DNA of 64,000 nucleotides, taken from Desulfobacterales bacterium. GTDB taxonomy: Bacteria > Desulfobacterota > UBA8473. The notes below the pieces were generated by a model. The model made no database searches. It was not told where the DNA came from and saw nothing but the letters and a program-made list of their open reading frames with translations. The stretch's first letter is position 1, and each line of letters begins with the position of its first letter. This document shows, one piece after another, positions 6,806 to 16,137 of this stretch. The stretch spans positions 101,324 through 165,323 of the forward strand of contig JACQWO010000069.1 of NCBI GenBank assembly GCA_016209225.1. The letters run 5' to 3'. Both the position numbers and the translations under genes were made by a program.

Positions 6806-7654
6806 ATGGCATGGTCAGAATGGGAACCCGTTACAAACATGGATCTTAAGGAGGTAGTATACCACAAGAAGTACAGAGACACCGGTGGTGGGGTAGCAAG
6901 GATAATGTTTAACCGTCCGCAAAAGATGAATGCCATGACGAACTTTGGCTGGGCAGAGATAGCTGAAACTGTTTCGGAAGCAAGCAACGATAAGAATATT
7001 GGGGTTGTGGTGTACACTGGTGCCGGAGCTCATTTCGGTGTTGGCGGTGATATGCAGTGGGAGGCTGGTGGTGGGCTTCAAGGTCCGGGGGGTATGGCCC
7101 TGGCAAGTGTTCCTGACTTTGATGGTGCAATTCAAAACTGCCTTAAGCCGGTTATCGCCGCTGTAAGGGGATATTGTATTGGTGGACATAACCATCTGGC
7201 CTATCACTGCGATTTCACTATCGCTGCCGATAACGCCATCTTTGGCCAGAACGGCCCCAGGGTAGCAAGCCCTGCCCACGGTCATCTGGTGGCTTCCTCG
7301 GCCTATGTTATGGGGCTGAAAAGGGCAAAGGAGATGTGGATGGTATGTCGTCAATACACTGCCCGACAGGCATATGAAATGGGCCTGGTAAATGCTATTG
7401 TCCCCGATGCAAAACTGGAAGAGGAGGTCGACAGATGGTGTGAGGATCTATTTGGCCTATCACCTACTTGTCTCCAGATCGTAAAACAGAGCTTTAATGC
7501 TGTTGGAAATGAGATACTGTGGACTACCAATAAGATACTATCTCTTATTGCGCCTGACTTCTTTGATCGACCAGAGGTTAAAGAGGCGCATGAGGCATTC
7601 TTTAACAAGAGGACCCCTAATTTCTGGAAAGATGCCAAAAAAGGTTCTAAGTAA
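6806..7654 (+). CDS. Crotonase-family enzyme (BadI/MenB-like)
   Basis: This is a 282-residue enoyl-CoA hydratase/isomerase superfamily enzyme. FNRPQKMNAMTNFGW, GAGAHFGVGGDM (first oxyanion-hole loop) and GYCIGGHNHLAYHCDFTIAA (second loop) are clear, and the stretch IFGQNGP plus QYTARQAYEMGLVNAIVP places it near BadI (2-ketocyclohexanecarboxyl-CoA hydrolase) and MenB. The catalytic loop that reads S-x-D-x-GYG in those enzymes is here ASPAHGHLVASS, so the Asp and Tyr are absent and the reaction is probably different. The RBS AGGAGG is good. It is co-transcribed with the DsrE-like gene and followed by a terminator. Confidence 0.85.
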   Translation: MAWSEWEPVTNMDLKEVVYHKKYRDTGGGVARIMFNRPQKMNAMTNFGWAEIAETVSEASNDKNIGVVVYTGAGAHFGVGGDMQWEAGGGLQGPGGMALASVPDFDGAIQNCLKPVIAAVRGYCIGGHNHLAYHCDFTIAADNAIFGQNGPRVASPAHGHLVASSAYVMGLKRAKEMWMVCRQYTARQAYEMGLVNAIVPDAKLEEEVDRWCEDLFGLSPTCLQIVKQSFNAVGNEILWTTNKILSLIAPDFFDRPEVKEAHEAFFNKRTPNFWKDAKKGSK

Positions 7655-7676
7655 GATAGCATCTCTGAGAATAAAG

Positions 7677-7717
7677 TGGCAGGGTAGACTGGAGATTTTG
7701 TCTACCTTGCCATTTTT
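7677..7717 (+). terminator. Rho-independent terminator after the crotonase
   Basis: TGGCAGGGTAGAC pairs with GTCTACCTTGCCA around a short loop and is followed by a run of T. It lies 23 bases after the stop codon of the crotonase. Confidence 0.85.
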
Positions 7718-7894
7718 CACAGTGCCCTCACTTTATTGTAATTTTTGCTATTAAACCCTTTATTCGTGCGGAATGCATTAACTTTTTTTGCGCATGTCAA
7801 AACTGCAGAGAAATCAACATCTTCAGGGAAACTTACGATAGAACGGGGAGATCAAGAAAAAAGCTAAGGGCGGAAAATATTAGGTGACAAAATA

Positions 7895-8635
7895 TTGAAG
7901 ATCATGGTAACAAATGATGACGGCATCCATTCTCAAGGTCTGATAACCCTGACCGATGCCCTAAGGTCTATTGCGGAAGTATGGGTCGTGGCCCCGGATA
8001 GAGAAATGAGTGCTGTCAGCCATTCTTTAACTCTCCATAAGCCTCTTCGTGTAAAAGAGATTGCTCCTCAATGCTACTCTGTGAGTGGTACTCCTACGGA
8101 CTGCGTCAATCTGGGTGTTAACAGTATTTTGAAAGTTAGACCTGATTTAATTGTTTCAGGAATCAATAAAGGCGGGAACCTTGGAGGTGATACTGTCTAT
8201 TCCGGTACTGTTGCTGCTGCCCGAGAAGGAACTATGCTCGGCATACAATCTTTTGCCATTTCCTTGGTTGCGGGTAAGGACTTTAAATTTCAAACTGGCG
8301 CCGCCTTCGCTGTAAGACTTGCTAAGCATATCCTTAAAAACGGACTTCCTAAAGAGACATTTCTCAATGTAAATATCCCAAATAACGAGACAGATGTAAA
8401 TAACCCATATAGAATAACGAGACAGGGTAAAAGGCTTCGCGTCGGTTCTATCGTTGAAAAGGTGGATCCTAGAGGAGAGAAATACTACTGGTTTGGGAAC
8501 AGTAATATGGATTTCGAGGAGATAAAAGACTCTGATTCCCAGGCTATTGCTCAAAATTGTATTTCAATCACCCCACTCTGCCTGGATCTGACAGATTACT
8601 CCTTCACAGAAGAACTGTCCGCATGGGTTTTATAA
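7895..8635 (+). CDS. surE: 5'/3'-nucleotidase SurE
   Basis: SurE removes phosphate from nucleoside 5'/3'-monophosphates (survival protein E). The 246-residue sequence has the metal-binding N-terminus MVTNDDGIHSQGL, APDREMSAVSHSLTL, the SGTPTDCVNLG loop and SGINKGGNLGGDTVYSGTVAAA. The start is taken at TTG 7895, which gives the usual MKI-xVTNDDG N-terminus and has AGGTGA upstream; ATG 7904 would remove the first residues of the first strand. It precedes the LysM-M23 gene, as it often does pcm/nlpD-type genes in proteobacteria, although here an R1 repeat lies between them. Confidence 0.95.
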   Translation: MKIMVTNDDGIHSQGLITLTDALRSIAEVWVVAPDREMSAVSHSLTLHKPLRVKEIAPQCYSVSGTPTDCVNLGVNSILKVRPDLIVSGINKGGNLGGDTVYSGTVAAAREGTMLGIQSFAISLVAGKDFKFQTGAAFAVRLAKHILKNGLPKETFLNVNIPNNETDVNNPYRITRQGKRLRVGSIVEKVDPRGEKYYWFGNSNMDFEEIKDSDSQAIAQNCISITPLCLDLTDYSFTEELSAWVL

Positions 8636-8757
8636 CAACAGTTTCCAATCCCCTTTCGGGAAGGGTTAAATTAAATATCTGGGATGTGAGCAAAGAGATT
8701 ATACAGGCAAAAAACGCAAGAGAGGCCGTTTCCCCAGGCTATCAGTTAAGGAGTGAG

Positions 8758-8960
8758 AGCTTTGGAGAAGTACCCCTTTTCGCTTCAGCATACATTTTTT
8801 GACCCATCTAAGCTCGCTCCATGGAAAGTTCACAAACTCACCCTTCGGGCTCAACCATATTAATTTTCTACATTCCGCTTGCTAAGAAGGGTTCCCCAAA
8901 AAATCTATGAATTCGCTCTCAGGGGACTTCCCCAAAGCTCTTGGCAGGTTGTGCAAAGGT
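8758..8960 (-). repeat. Fold-back element family R1, copy 1
   Basis: This is a clear copy in reverse orientation: it starts AGCTTTGGAGAAGTACCCC and ends GGGGACTTCCCCAAAGCTC, followed by GGCAGGTTGTGCAAAGG. Inner words are CATTTTTTGACCCATCTAAG, GCCCTTCGGGCT-like centre and GGGTTCCCCAAAAAATCTATG. The ORF track start at 8907 of the next gene lies inside it and is therefore not used. Confidence 0.9.
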
Positions 8961-8969
8961 ATCGGAGTA

Positions 8970-9647
8970 ATGATTTCATCCAAAAGGAAATGCACAATAC
9001 TCTTTTTTCTGATACTTCTTACCGCCTGTGGCAGGGCCATATACGGTGTATACCATAGGGTGGAGCAAGGGCAAACCCTTTGGAGGATAGCCAAGACCTA
9101 TAATGCCGATATCCAGGACATATCTGAAATCAATGACATAGATGACCCAGCCGATATTGAAATAGGACAGAGGATATTTATCCCTGGGGCAAAAAGGGTC
9201 TTGAATGTAAGTGCCTATCCACAAGGAAAAGAGGACATCCCGGAAAAAAGTGGAATCTTTTACCATAAAGGTAGGTTTATCTGGCCTGTAAAGGGGGAGA
9301 TAACCTCGAGATTTGGTGTCAGAGATGTAAAGAAACACGATGGTATAGATATTAGGGCCCTAAAGGGTACACCAATTATGGCCGCAGATGACGGAAAAGT
9401 AATATACAGCGGAGAGGGGGAAAGGGGGTTAAGAGGCTATGGTAATCTAATCCTCCTCAGCCATAAAGACGATTACGTAACCGTCTATGCACATAATGAG
9501 TGTAATCTGGTTAAAGAAGGAGACGTTGTTAAAAAAGGCCAGAAAATAGCACTGGTAGGGGACACAGGAAGGGCCAATGGGACACACCTTCACTTTGAAA
9601 TACGAAAGGATAGAAAACCCAGAAATCCTATCTTCTTTCTACCATAA
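8970..9647 (+). CDS. LysM and M23 peptidase lipoprotein (NlpD-like)
   Basis: This 225-residue protein begins with a lipoprotein signal (basic MISSKRKC, hydrophobic stretch, lipobox LLTAC about residue 18), then one LysM domain (YHRVEQGQTLWRIAKTYN...IEIGQRIFIP, about 28-72) and a C-terminal M23 domain with HDGIDIRA, VYAHN and GTHLHFEI zinc-site motifs. NlpD-type proteins with an intact site cut, and those with a lost site activate amidases; here all zinc ligands are present, so endopeptidase activity is possible. The start is ATG 8970, since the upstream extension is repeat DNA. It sits 14 bases from the convergent mutL. Confidence 0.93.
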   Translation: MISSKRKCTILFFLILLTACGRAIYGVYHRVEQGQTLWRIAKTYNADIQDISEINDIDDPADIEIGQRIFIPGAKRVLNVSAYPQGKEDIPEKSGIFYHKGRFIWPVKGEITSRFGVRDVKKHDGIDIRALKGTPIMAADDGKVIYSGEGERGLRGYGNLILLSHKDDYVTVYAHNECNLVKEGDVVKKGQKIALVGDTGRANGTHLHFEIRKDRKPRNPIFFLP

Positions 9648-9661
9648 TCGCCCCCACTAAA

Positions 9662-11356
9662 TTAACCCCTTTTGAACATCCTGTCTATCTCCTGATACGT
9701 TATCTTCCTCAAAATAGGCCTTCCATGGGGGCAGTTGGTAGAAGATACTACACTGTCCAGTTGTTGTAATAGGGTTTCAATCTCTCTGGGGCTCAGTCGC
9801 TGATTCGCTTTAATAGCCCCATGACATGCCATTAGAATCAGGATTTTTTCGATAGATTCCTCTAATTTGAATGACTTGCCGTAAGGATAGAGTCCATCAA
9901 TGATGTCCATGATAAGCTGGCGATAGTCTTTGTTGATTAGTATCTGGGGAACAGATTTGACTATAAAGGTATCCCCGCCAAACGGCTCTACCTCCAAACC
10001 CACTTCTGATAGTTTACTGGTGTGTTTCTCCAAAAATCTGGCTTCCCTATAGCCCAACTCGATGTGTTGAGGCACCAATAACCCCTGGGAGACAACATTG
10101 GACTTCAGGTGTCCTTCTTTTAACGCCTCAAAGATGATTCTCTCATGAGCTGCATGTTGGTCAACAAGGATTAATCCTTCATCGCACGAACAGAGTATAT
10201 AGGTGTCTTTAACCTGACTAATTGGGATCAAAGAAGAGAAGAAGAGAGGGAGAGGGGAAGAGGAATACACGGAAGGAGCCTCTGCTATTCTATGACGATG
10301 GTCTTCGACCTTTGAATCTACAGGTGGTATCTCATAAGGGATTACCAATCTTTCTTTAATCCACGGGGCTTTCCTCAAGGTGCCCTGTAGTGCCTCAACA
10401 ATAAGGTCATGGACCTTTTGCTGTTCTTTAAATCTTACCTCTCTCTTTGTTGGATGGACATTCACATCAACCCAATGAACCGGAATGTTGATAAATAGGA
10501 TTACTACAGGATACCTATTCTTCATTATTAAGGTTCTATATGCCTCCATAATGGCGTGATTAACTACCTTATCCCTGACAAATCGCCTGTTTACATAGGT
10601 ATAAATGGCTCTGCCCGTTGAACGTGTAAAATTGGGTTCAGATATGAATCCCCTAATATCTATAGCCTCTTGCGTCAGCAATACCTCGTACAGATTCTCA
10701 TAGACATCCCTGCCAAGCAACTCAGTCATTCTATTCATAAAATTTTTGGTAATAGGTGCATTGATGATTACCTTGCCATTATGAAGGAGTTTAAAGTGTA
10801 TCTCAGGATTTGCCAGGGCTGTCTGGGCAACAACATCAACGATGTGACCTAATTCCGTATTGTCTGTCTTTAGAAATTTTAATCTGGCTGGTGTATTATA
10901 AAAGAGATTGTTGACTTCAATGGTTGTCCCTTTAGGACAGCCCGCTTCAGAAACCTCCTTTATCTTTCCACCCTCAGAGTATACGTTGGTGCCCGCCAAA
11001 GAACCATCGGGCTTCGTTGTAATCCGCATTTTAGAAACCGATCCAATACTCGGCAGGGCTTCTCCCCTGAAGCCCATTGTGTTAATTCTAAAGAGATCCG
11101 CCTCCCGAAACACCTTGCTTGTAGAATGCCTTTCAATGGACAGTAAGGCGTCATCGCCTTCCATTCCTTCACCGTTATCCATTACCCGTATGGACCTTCT
11201 CCCCCCAGCTTTAATATCGATGATTATCTCTTTTGCCCCGGCGTCGATAGAATTCTCTACCAACTCCTTAACAACCGAGGCAGGTCTCTCTACCACCTCA
11301 CCGGCAGCAATCTTGTTAGCCAAGCTTTCTGATAAGATTTTAATTTTACCGGGCAT
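9662..11356 (-). CDS. mutL: DNA mismatch repair protein MutL
   Basis: MutL couples MutS mismatch recognition to strand incision. In 564 residues it has the GHKL ATPase motifs ELVENSIDAGA, DNGEGM and TMGFRGEALPSI, the transducer domain ending in VHPTKREVRF near residue 300, and a C-terminal dimerisation domain with DQHAAHERIIFE and CPHGRP. The DQHA(x)2E(x)4E motif indicates the endonuclease-active MutL of bacteria without MutH. The linker is short (about 60 residues). It stands alone, with R2 repeat DNA upstream. Confidence 0.97.
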   Translation of the reverse strand: MPGKIKILSESLANKIAAGEVVERPASVVKELVENSIDAGAKEIIIDIKAGGRRSIRVMDNGEGMEGDDALLSIERHSTSKVFREADLFRINTMGFRGEALPSIGSVSKMRITTKPDGSLAGTNVYSEGGKIKEVSEAGCPKGTTIEVNNLFYNTPARLKFLKTDNTELGHIVDVVAQTALANPEIHFKLLHNGKVIINAPITKNFMNRMTELLGRDVYENLYEVLLTQEAIDIRGFISEPNFTRSTGRAIYTYVNRRFVRDKVVNHAIMEAYRTLIMKNRYPVVILFINIPVHWVDVNVHPTKREVRFKEQQKVHDLIVEALQGTLRKAPWIKERLVIPYEIPPVDSKVEDHRHRIAEAPSVYSSSPLPLFFSSLIPISQVKDTYILCSCDEGLILVDQHAAHERIIFEALKEGHLKSNVVSQGLLVPQHIELGYREARFLEKHTSKLSEVGLEVEPFGGDTFIVKSVPQILINKDYRQLIMDIIDGLYPYGKSFKLEESIEKILILMACHGAIKANQRLSPREIETLLQQLDSVVSSTNCPHGRPILRKITYQEIDRMFKRG

Positions 11357-11480
11357 CGATGCCTCAAAATAATTTGTATATGCCTACGTTATCTGATTTT
11401 CACATAAAATATCCGGCATTAAATCTCCATGTCTTTAAATCTCTTATGAGGCTTTCCTGGCTATCTTTCTTGTCTAATCT

Positions 11481-11636
11481 TGATGGCTTCGTAAAAAGCC
11501 CATCTGCGGCGTTGCACTGCATCCTTCATCGTTGCGGCGTACCCCTAAGTACGCCTCACTCCTCAGGATTTGCGCGCCTTGCATCTGGAGCTTTTTACTT
11601 TGCCATCCCAATTTTGACTTTTTACGAGTCCATCAA
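11481..11636 (+). repeat. Dispersed repeat family R2, copy 1
   Basis: The ~156-bp element starts TGATGGCTTCGTAAAAAG and ends TTTTTACGAGTCCATCAA, so its tips are inverted. It contains GGCGTTGC and CTCCTCAGGATTTGCGCGCC words. An inverted second copy lies at 30851-31006 and a fragment at 63865. It overlaps the last codons of the downstream minus-strand gene by a few bases. Confidence 0.9.
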
Positions 11637-12289
11637 TCTTTACTGTCTGATATATACATCAAATTGAATTTTTTTTTTTCTTTTTTCAACGCATCAATCT
11701 TATTCCTATTGATGTTCTTCATCCTTATGTAAGCATGACGGAATCCTTCTTTTGCCTGTTCATACGATGTCATTATGCAGAGCATACGCCCTCCGTAGGA
11801 CCGTAGTACATCGGCAACTTCTTTAATAGAACCAGGCTTATCTTGAAGCTCAAATGCAAATTGGATACCACCCTGTCGAACGCCTGTCATACTGATAAGG
11901 ACCTTAAACACATCCGACTCCGTGATAATCCCTACCAGCTTTCCATCCTCCACTACAGGAAGTACCCCAATCTTTTCTTCTGACATAATCAAAGCCGCTT
12001 CCTCTACTGTATCTGTTTGAGAAATGGTTTTTAGGTTTTTCTTTGTCATAATGTCCTTAATCTTTATCTTATCTATAAGATAATTCAACTCGTTAATAGC
12101 CAGACTTGTAGCCTTGGATGCCGATTCTCTGTTAATATCGAGATTCGTTACAATCCCTATCAATTTCCCTTTTTTCACAACAGGCAGACGTCGGATCCTG
12201 TTTTCATTCATCAGCTTTATAGCCGTATGCATGGATTCATCTTCATCAATGGTGATTAAATTTGTTGTCATCCAATTCTTTACTAACAT
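11633..12289 (-). CDS. CBS-pair plus ACT domain protein (AcuB-like)
   Basis: This 218-residue protein has two CBS motifs (MLVKNWMTTNLITIDEDES..., about 1-58, and IKIKDIMTKKNLKTISQTD..., about 74-134), then an ACT-like domain (IQFAFELQDKPGSIKEVAD, about 142-205). The same order occurs in AcuB-type proteins of anaerobes. CBS pairs bind adenine nucleotides and ACT domains bind small ligands such as amino acids, so it is a likely energy or metabolite sensor, with an unknown target. AAAGGAGG precedes the start. The C-terminal end (LMYISDSKD) touches the R2 repeat and may be altered by it. Confidence 0.88.
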   Translation of the reverse strand: MLVKNWMTTNLITIDEDESMHTAIKLMNENRIRRLPVVKKGKLIGIVTNLDINRESASKATSLAINELNYLIDKIKIKDIMTKKNLKTISQTDTVEEAALIMSEEKIGVLPVVEDGKLVGIITESDVFKVLISMTGVRQGGIQFAFELQDKPGSIKEVADVLRSYGGRMLCIMTSYEQAKEGFRHAYIRMKNINRNKIDALKKEKKKFNLMYISDSKD

Positions 12290-12307
12290 ATTGAGACCTC
12301 CTTTATA

Positions 12308-12425
12308 AACGGTTCACGGTTCACGATTCACGGTTTACGGCCGGCTACTTTGCGCTCTTCATATTTCTTCATCGCTCTCTAACCTTGAACCGTGAACCTT
12401 GGAACTTTGAACCTGAATAGTTACG
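12308..12425. repeat. Palindromic word repeat with GTAACTA-type end
   Basis: The left half consists of GGTTCACGGTTCACGATTCA and the right half of its complement words (TTGAACCGTGAACCTTGG), ending in CCTGAATAGTTACG. The last word is the conserved end that also bounds the elements at 13.4 and 47.3 kb. Confidence 0.7.
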
Positions 12426-12481
12426 ACCTCCATTTAATGCTATTCGTTAAGTTTCTCCTTCAAAAGCTTATTAGGAGAGTA

Positions 12482-13426
12482 TTACGAATGAACCTTTCCA
12501 CCCAGCCACATCTCCAATATGGCCTTTTGGACGTGTAGCCTATTCTCTGCCTGGTCAAAAACGATAGAATGCCTTCCGTCGATGATCTGATCTGTTATCT
12601 CCTTTCCACGGTGAGCCGGCAGACAATGCATCACCAGCACGTCATTTTTCGCCTCAGCCACCAGCCTTTCATTAACTTGGTAGCCCTCAAAGATCATCAT
12701 CCTCTTTTCATATTCATCTTCCTTTCCCATACTCACCCAACTGTCGGTGGTGATTATGTCCGCCGACTTTACTGCCTGGAAAGGGTCCACCATCACTTCA
12801 ATGGGACAAGGAGACTCCCTTTTAGATGCCCTAATTATGTCTTCATCCGGGAGATACCCAGGAGGACAGGCTAGAGAGAGATGAAAATCCAACCTTGATG
12901 CCGCTTCAGCCCAGGAATTGGCTACGTTGTTACCATCACCTACATAAGCAATCTTAATGCCCCGGTATCTCCCCTTCTTTTCGATGATGGTGAAGATGTC
13001 GTTCAATATCTGACAGGGATGCAAGAGGTCGGTAAGACCGTTGATTACAGGGATTGAAGCGAACTCTGCCAGTTCTTCGGCAAGCTTTTGGGAAAAGGCC
13101 CTGATCACTATCCCATCAACATAACGGGACAAAACCCTGGCAGTATCGGCGATACTTTCTCCACGGTCAAGCTGCATATCTTTGGGGCTCAAAAACAGGG
13201 AATGCCCCCCTAATTGGTACATAGCAACCTCAAAAGAGACACGGGTTCTGGTGGAAGGTTTTTCAAAGATCAATGCCAGCGTCTTTCCTGAAAGGGGCTT
13301 CCAGACCACATTTTCTCTTTGTCTTCTTTTGAGCTCTGAAGCCTCTTCAAATATCCGATCCATCTCCCCTTTAGTCAGGGATGATAACCTCAATATATCC
13401 TTTTTCACCTGAACAATAGCCCTCAT
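12482..13426 (-). CDS. argF: Ornithine carbamoyltransferase
   Basis: ArgF condenses ornithine and carbamoyl phosphate to citrulline in arginine synthesis. The 314-residue protein has the carbamoyl-phosphate loop FEKPSTRTRVSFE, HPCQILNDI, and the ornithine-side HCLPAHRGKEI. Length is normal. The ATG at 13426 has no clear RBS; a GTG six codons downstream (VKKDILRLSS) has GAGGG ahead of it and could be the real start. No other arg gene lies nearby. Confidence 0.95.
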   Translation of the reverse strand: MRAIVQVKKDILRLSSLTKGEMDRIFEEASELKRRQRENVVWKPLSGKTLALIFEKPSTRTRVSFEVAMYQLGGHSLFLSPKDMQLDRGESIADTARVLSRYVDGIVIRAFSQKLAEELAEFASIPVINGLTDLLHPCQILNDIFTIIEKKGRYRGIKIAYVGDGNNVANSWAEAASRLDFHLSLACPPGYLPDEDIIRASKRESPCPIEVMVDPFQAVKSADIITTDSWVSMGKEDEYEKRMMIFEGYQVNERLVAEAKNDVLVMHCLPAHRGKEITDQIIDGRHSIVFDQAENRLHVQKAILEMWLGGKVHS

Positions 13427-13437
13427 TCAATATTAAT

Positions 13438-13605
13438 CGTAACTACTCAGGTAGGCACAAAGACACAGAGCAGAAAATGCAGGGACAAAGTTGCAAAGGC
13501 ACATAGGCACAAAGTCATAATATTGTTCTCTGCTTTGTGCCTTTGCCACTTTGTGCCTCAAGCTTGTGCCTTTGTCTCTTTGTGCCTGAACAGTTACAAC
13601 GGATA
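13438..13605. repeat. Palindromic GGCACAAAG element
   Basis: The element opens with GTAACTACTCAGGT and closes with CCTGAACAGTTAC. The left half is made of AGGCACAAAG-type words, the right half of their complement (CTTTGTGCCT). Similar words recur at 22.46-22.57 kb. The regular spacing is not that of a CRISPR array. Confidence 0.75.
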
Positions 13606-13654
13606 ATGGCCAACTTCTGCTCCGACAGTGGTAGGGGGGGTGGGAGGGGCATTA

Positions 13655-13694
13655 ATATAGTTGGCTTGCCCATATTGAGCAAGCCAACTATATC
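13655..13694 (-). terminator. Hairpin downstream of hppA
   Basis: ATAGTTGGCTTGC is repeated as its complement GCAAGCCAACTAT across a short loop. It lies 30 bases beyond the hppA stop. There is no long U-run, so it may act as a 3'-stabilising or bidirectional stop structure. Confidence 0.6.
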
Positions 13695-13725
13695 GCATTT
13701 GAAACTTATTGACAATTAATGTGTT

Positions 13726-16137
13726 TTATGTCTTCGGGATACGCATGCCGTAAAATGATCGTAATACAAATATCAGGCTTATCACAAAAAAGACACTCCC
13801 CACCCAACCTGCAATGCCCCTCATTCCTGGAGCGATTGCAATTTCCATGGCTAAAAGACCAAAAAGGGTGGTAAACTTTATGATAGGATTCAATGAAACT
13901 GAAGATGTATCCTTAAAGGGGTCTCCAACGGTGTCTCCAATAACGGTAGCTTCGTGCAAGGGAGTGCCTTTTTCCTTCAAATCAACTTCCACCACCTTCT
14001 TGGCATTGTCCCAACACCCGCCTGCATTAGCCATGAAAATAGCCTGGAACAGTCCAAAGACTGCAATCGAAATTAAGTAGCTAATGAAGAAAGATGCCGG
14101 AGCATTTGAAGTACCCGGCGAAGAAAAGAAAGCAAAGGCTAAGGTAAAGCAGAAGATGGCAACAAAGATATTGAACATCCCTTTCTGTGCATACTGCGTA
14201 CAGATTTTAACCACCTCTTTGGAACTCTCAGTAGAAGCGCTCAGCGTTGTCTTGTCATCGAGCTTTATGTTATCCTTTATATATTGAACCGCTCGGTAGG
14301 CACCGGTGGTTACCGCCTGGATCGAAGCGCCCGTAAACCAATAGATTACCGCTCCACCGCAGAGGAAACCTAACAAGGTGTAAGGGTTCAGTAGATTTAA
14401 AATGGTTTCCGGTTCAACACCTAATGTCTTTTTCAGAAGCAAAATCAAAGCGAAAATCATCGTTGTGGCGCCTACTACCGCAGTACCGATTAAGACCGGT
14501 TTTGCCGTGGCTTTAAAGGTATTACCGCAGCTATCGTTCTCTTCCAGTTGATGTTTTGCCGTATCAAAGTTTGGCTTGAATCCGAAATCCTTTTTAATTG
14601 CAGAAGAGATATTCGGGATCGTTTCAATCAGGGATAGCTCATAAATAGACTGGGCATTATCAGTAACCGGTCCATAACTGTCCACTGCTATGGTAACCGG
14701 CCCCATTCCAAGAAAACCAAACGCCACCAGACCAAAGGCGAAAATGGAAGAATAAATCATAAATGCACTAAGGCCGAAGGTACTGGTAAAATAGGCAATA
14801 GCCATCAAACCAGTGATAGCCATACCGAGCCAGAAAGCGCTGAAATTACCAGCCACAAGACCAGAAAGGATGCCAAGGGAAGCCCCCCCTTCTCGGGCTG
14901 CAGTTACTACCTCCTGACAGTGGGCTGACTTGGAACTGGTAAACGCCTTCACCAGCTCAGGGATAATTGCCGCTGCAAGGGTTCCACAGCTTATAATGAT
15001 CGAGAGCTTAAACCATAGATTATCAGGATATTGAGAAAGCTGCCAGTAACTGACGATAAATGTAACTATGATGGAAAGTATCGAGGTAATCCATACCAGG
15101 GAGGTAAGGGGGGCTTCAAAGTTGATACTTTTTTTGCCTCGGTTGACAGCCGTTGTGATCACTTTATTGATAAAGTAAGCACCAATAGAGGTAAGAATCA
15201 TCAGGATTCGCATTATAAATATCCAGGTGATGAGCTCTGCCTGGTATTGCTGGAAAACCCCTAAAACGATGAAGCTGATTAAAGCAACCCCTGTTACCCC
15301 ATAAGTTTCAAAACCATCGGCAGTAGGACCAACACTGTCTCCTGCATTATCACCGGTACAGTCAGCGATAACCCCTGGGTTTCTAGGGTCATCTTCCTTT
15401 ATATTAAAGACTATCTTCATTAAATCTGAGCCGATATCCGCAATTTTGGTGAAGATGCCGCCACACATACGAAGCACAGACGCACCGAGAGATTCACCGA
15501 TAGCAAAACCGATAAAGCAAGCGCCGGCATATTCACGTGGGATATAAATCAGAATCGCAAGCATCATAATTAGTTCCACACATACTAAAAGCAGTCCGAT
15601 GCTCATGCCGGATCTTAAAGGAATATCCAATAATTTTAATGGGTTGCCTTCCAGAGAGGAAAATGCCATCCGGCTGTTTGCAAGGGTATTCATCCTTATT
15701 CCAAACCACGCCACGCCATAAGAACCGAGTATCCCAACCACTGACCAGGCTAAAATTAGTAAAACCCCTTGGGCCGGCATCTGTTGCAAGACACCAAAAT
15801 AATAACCGATACACACGGCAATAAATATCTCCAGGACAAGCAAGAGCTTGCCTTGTTGGAGTAAATACGTCTTACAGGTCTGGAAAATAATCTCTGACAC
15901 ATCTAACATTGATTTATGAGCGGGCAAGCCTTTCACCTTGACGTATTCATAAAAACCAAAACACATACCCAGAAAACAAATGAGAAAACCTACCATTAAT
16001 AGGTTGTTTTGAGTCGCGGTTAGGACAGGAATATTAAGCTCTGCTTCACTTGCAAAGAGGGGTGATGCAAAAGACAGAAGAACAAAACTCAATATGCTAA
16101 AAATTACCCATTGCTTAGTCTTCAGCATTGAAATCAT
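13726..16137 (-). CDS. hppA: Membrane-bound ion-translocating pyrophosphatase
   Basis: This 803-residue, many-helix protein couples pyrophosphate hydrolysis to ion pumping. EDDPRNPGVIADCTGDNAGD is the substrate-binding core (family motif DDPRNPAxIADNVGDNVGD with several changes), and GDTVGDPFKDTSSVSLNP is the second catalytic loop. In GNTFKATAK a Lys stands where potassium-dependent members have Ala, which indicates the potassium-independent, usually proton-pumping type. The N-terminus has an extra cleavable-looking hydrophobic segment (to about residue 29, SFASPLFASEAE) before the first core helix. AGGAG precedes the start. It recovers energy from pyrophosphate released by CoA ligases such as Acs. 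Confidence 0.95.
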   Translation of the reverse strand: MISMLKTKQWVIFSILSFVLLSFASPLFASEAELNIPVLTATQNNLLMVGFLICFLGMCFGFYEYVKVKGLPAHKSMLDVSEIIFQTCKTYLLQQGKLLLVLEIFIAVCIGYYFGVLQQMPAQGVLLILAWSVVGILGSYGVAWFGIRMNTLANSRMAFSSLEGNPLKLLDIPLRSGMSIGLLLVCVELIMMLAILIYIPREYAGACFIGFAIGESLGASVLRMCGGIFTKIADIGSDLMKIVFNIKEDDPRNPGVIADCTGDNAGDSVGPTADGFETYGVTGVALISFIVLGVFQQYQAELITWIFIMRILMILTSIGAYFINKVITTAVNRGKKSINFEAPLTSLVWITSILSIIVTFIVSYWQLSQYPDNLWFKLSIIISCGTLAAAIIPELVKAFTSSKSAHCQEVVTAAREGGASLGILSGLVAGNFSAFWLGMAITGLMAIAYFTSTFGLSAFMIYSSIFAFGLVAFGFLGMGPVTIAVDSYGPVTDNAQSIYELSLIETIPNISSAIKKDFGFKPNFDTAKHQLEENDSCGNTFKATAKPVLIGTAVVGATTMIFALILLLKKTLGVEPETILNLLNPYTLLGFLCGGAVIYWFTGASIQAVTTGAYRAVQYIKDNIKLDDKTTLSASTESSKEVVKICTQYAQKGMFNIFVAIFCFTLAFAFFSSPGTSNAPASFFISYLISIAVFGLFQAIFMANAGGCWDNAKKVVEVDLKEKGTPLHEATVIGDTVGDPFKDTSSVSLNPIIKFTTLFGLLAMEIAIAPGMRGIAGWVGSVFFVISLIFVLRSFYGMRIPKT

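Noticed and set aside
13438-13605. GGCACAAAG words as a CRISPR array
   Set aside because: Repeat units are about 10 bases, irregular, and arranged as an inverted repeat; there are no spacers of constant length and no cas genes.
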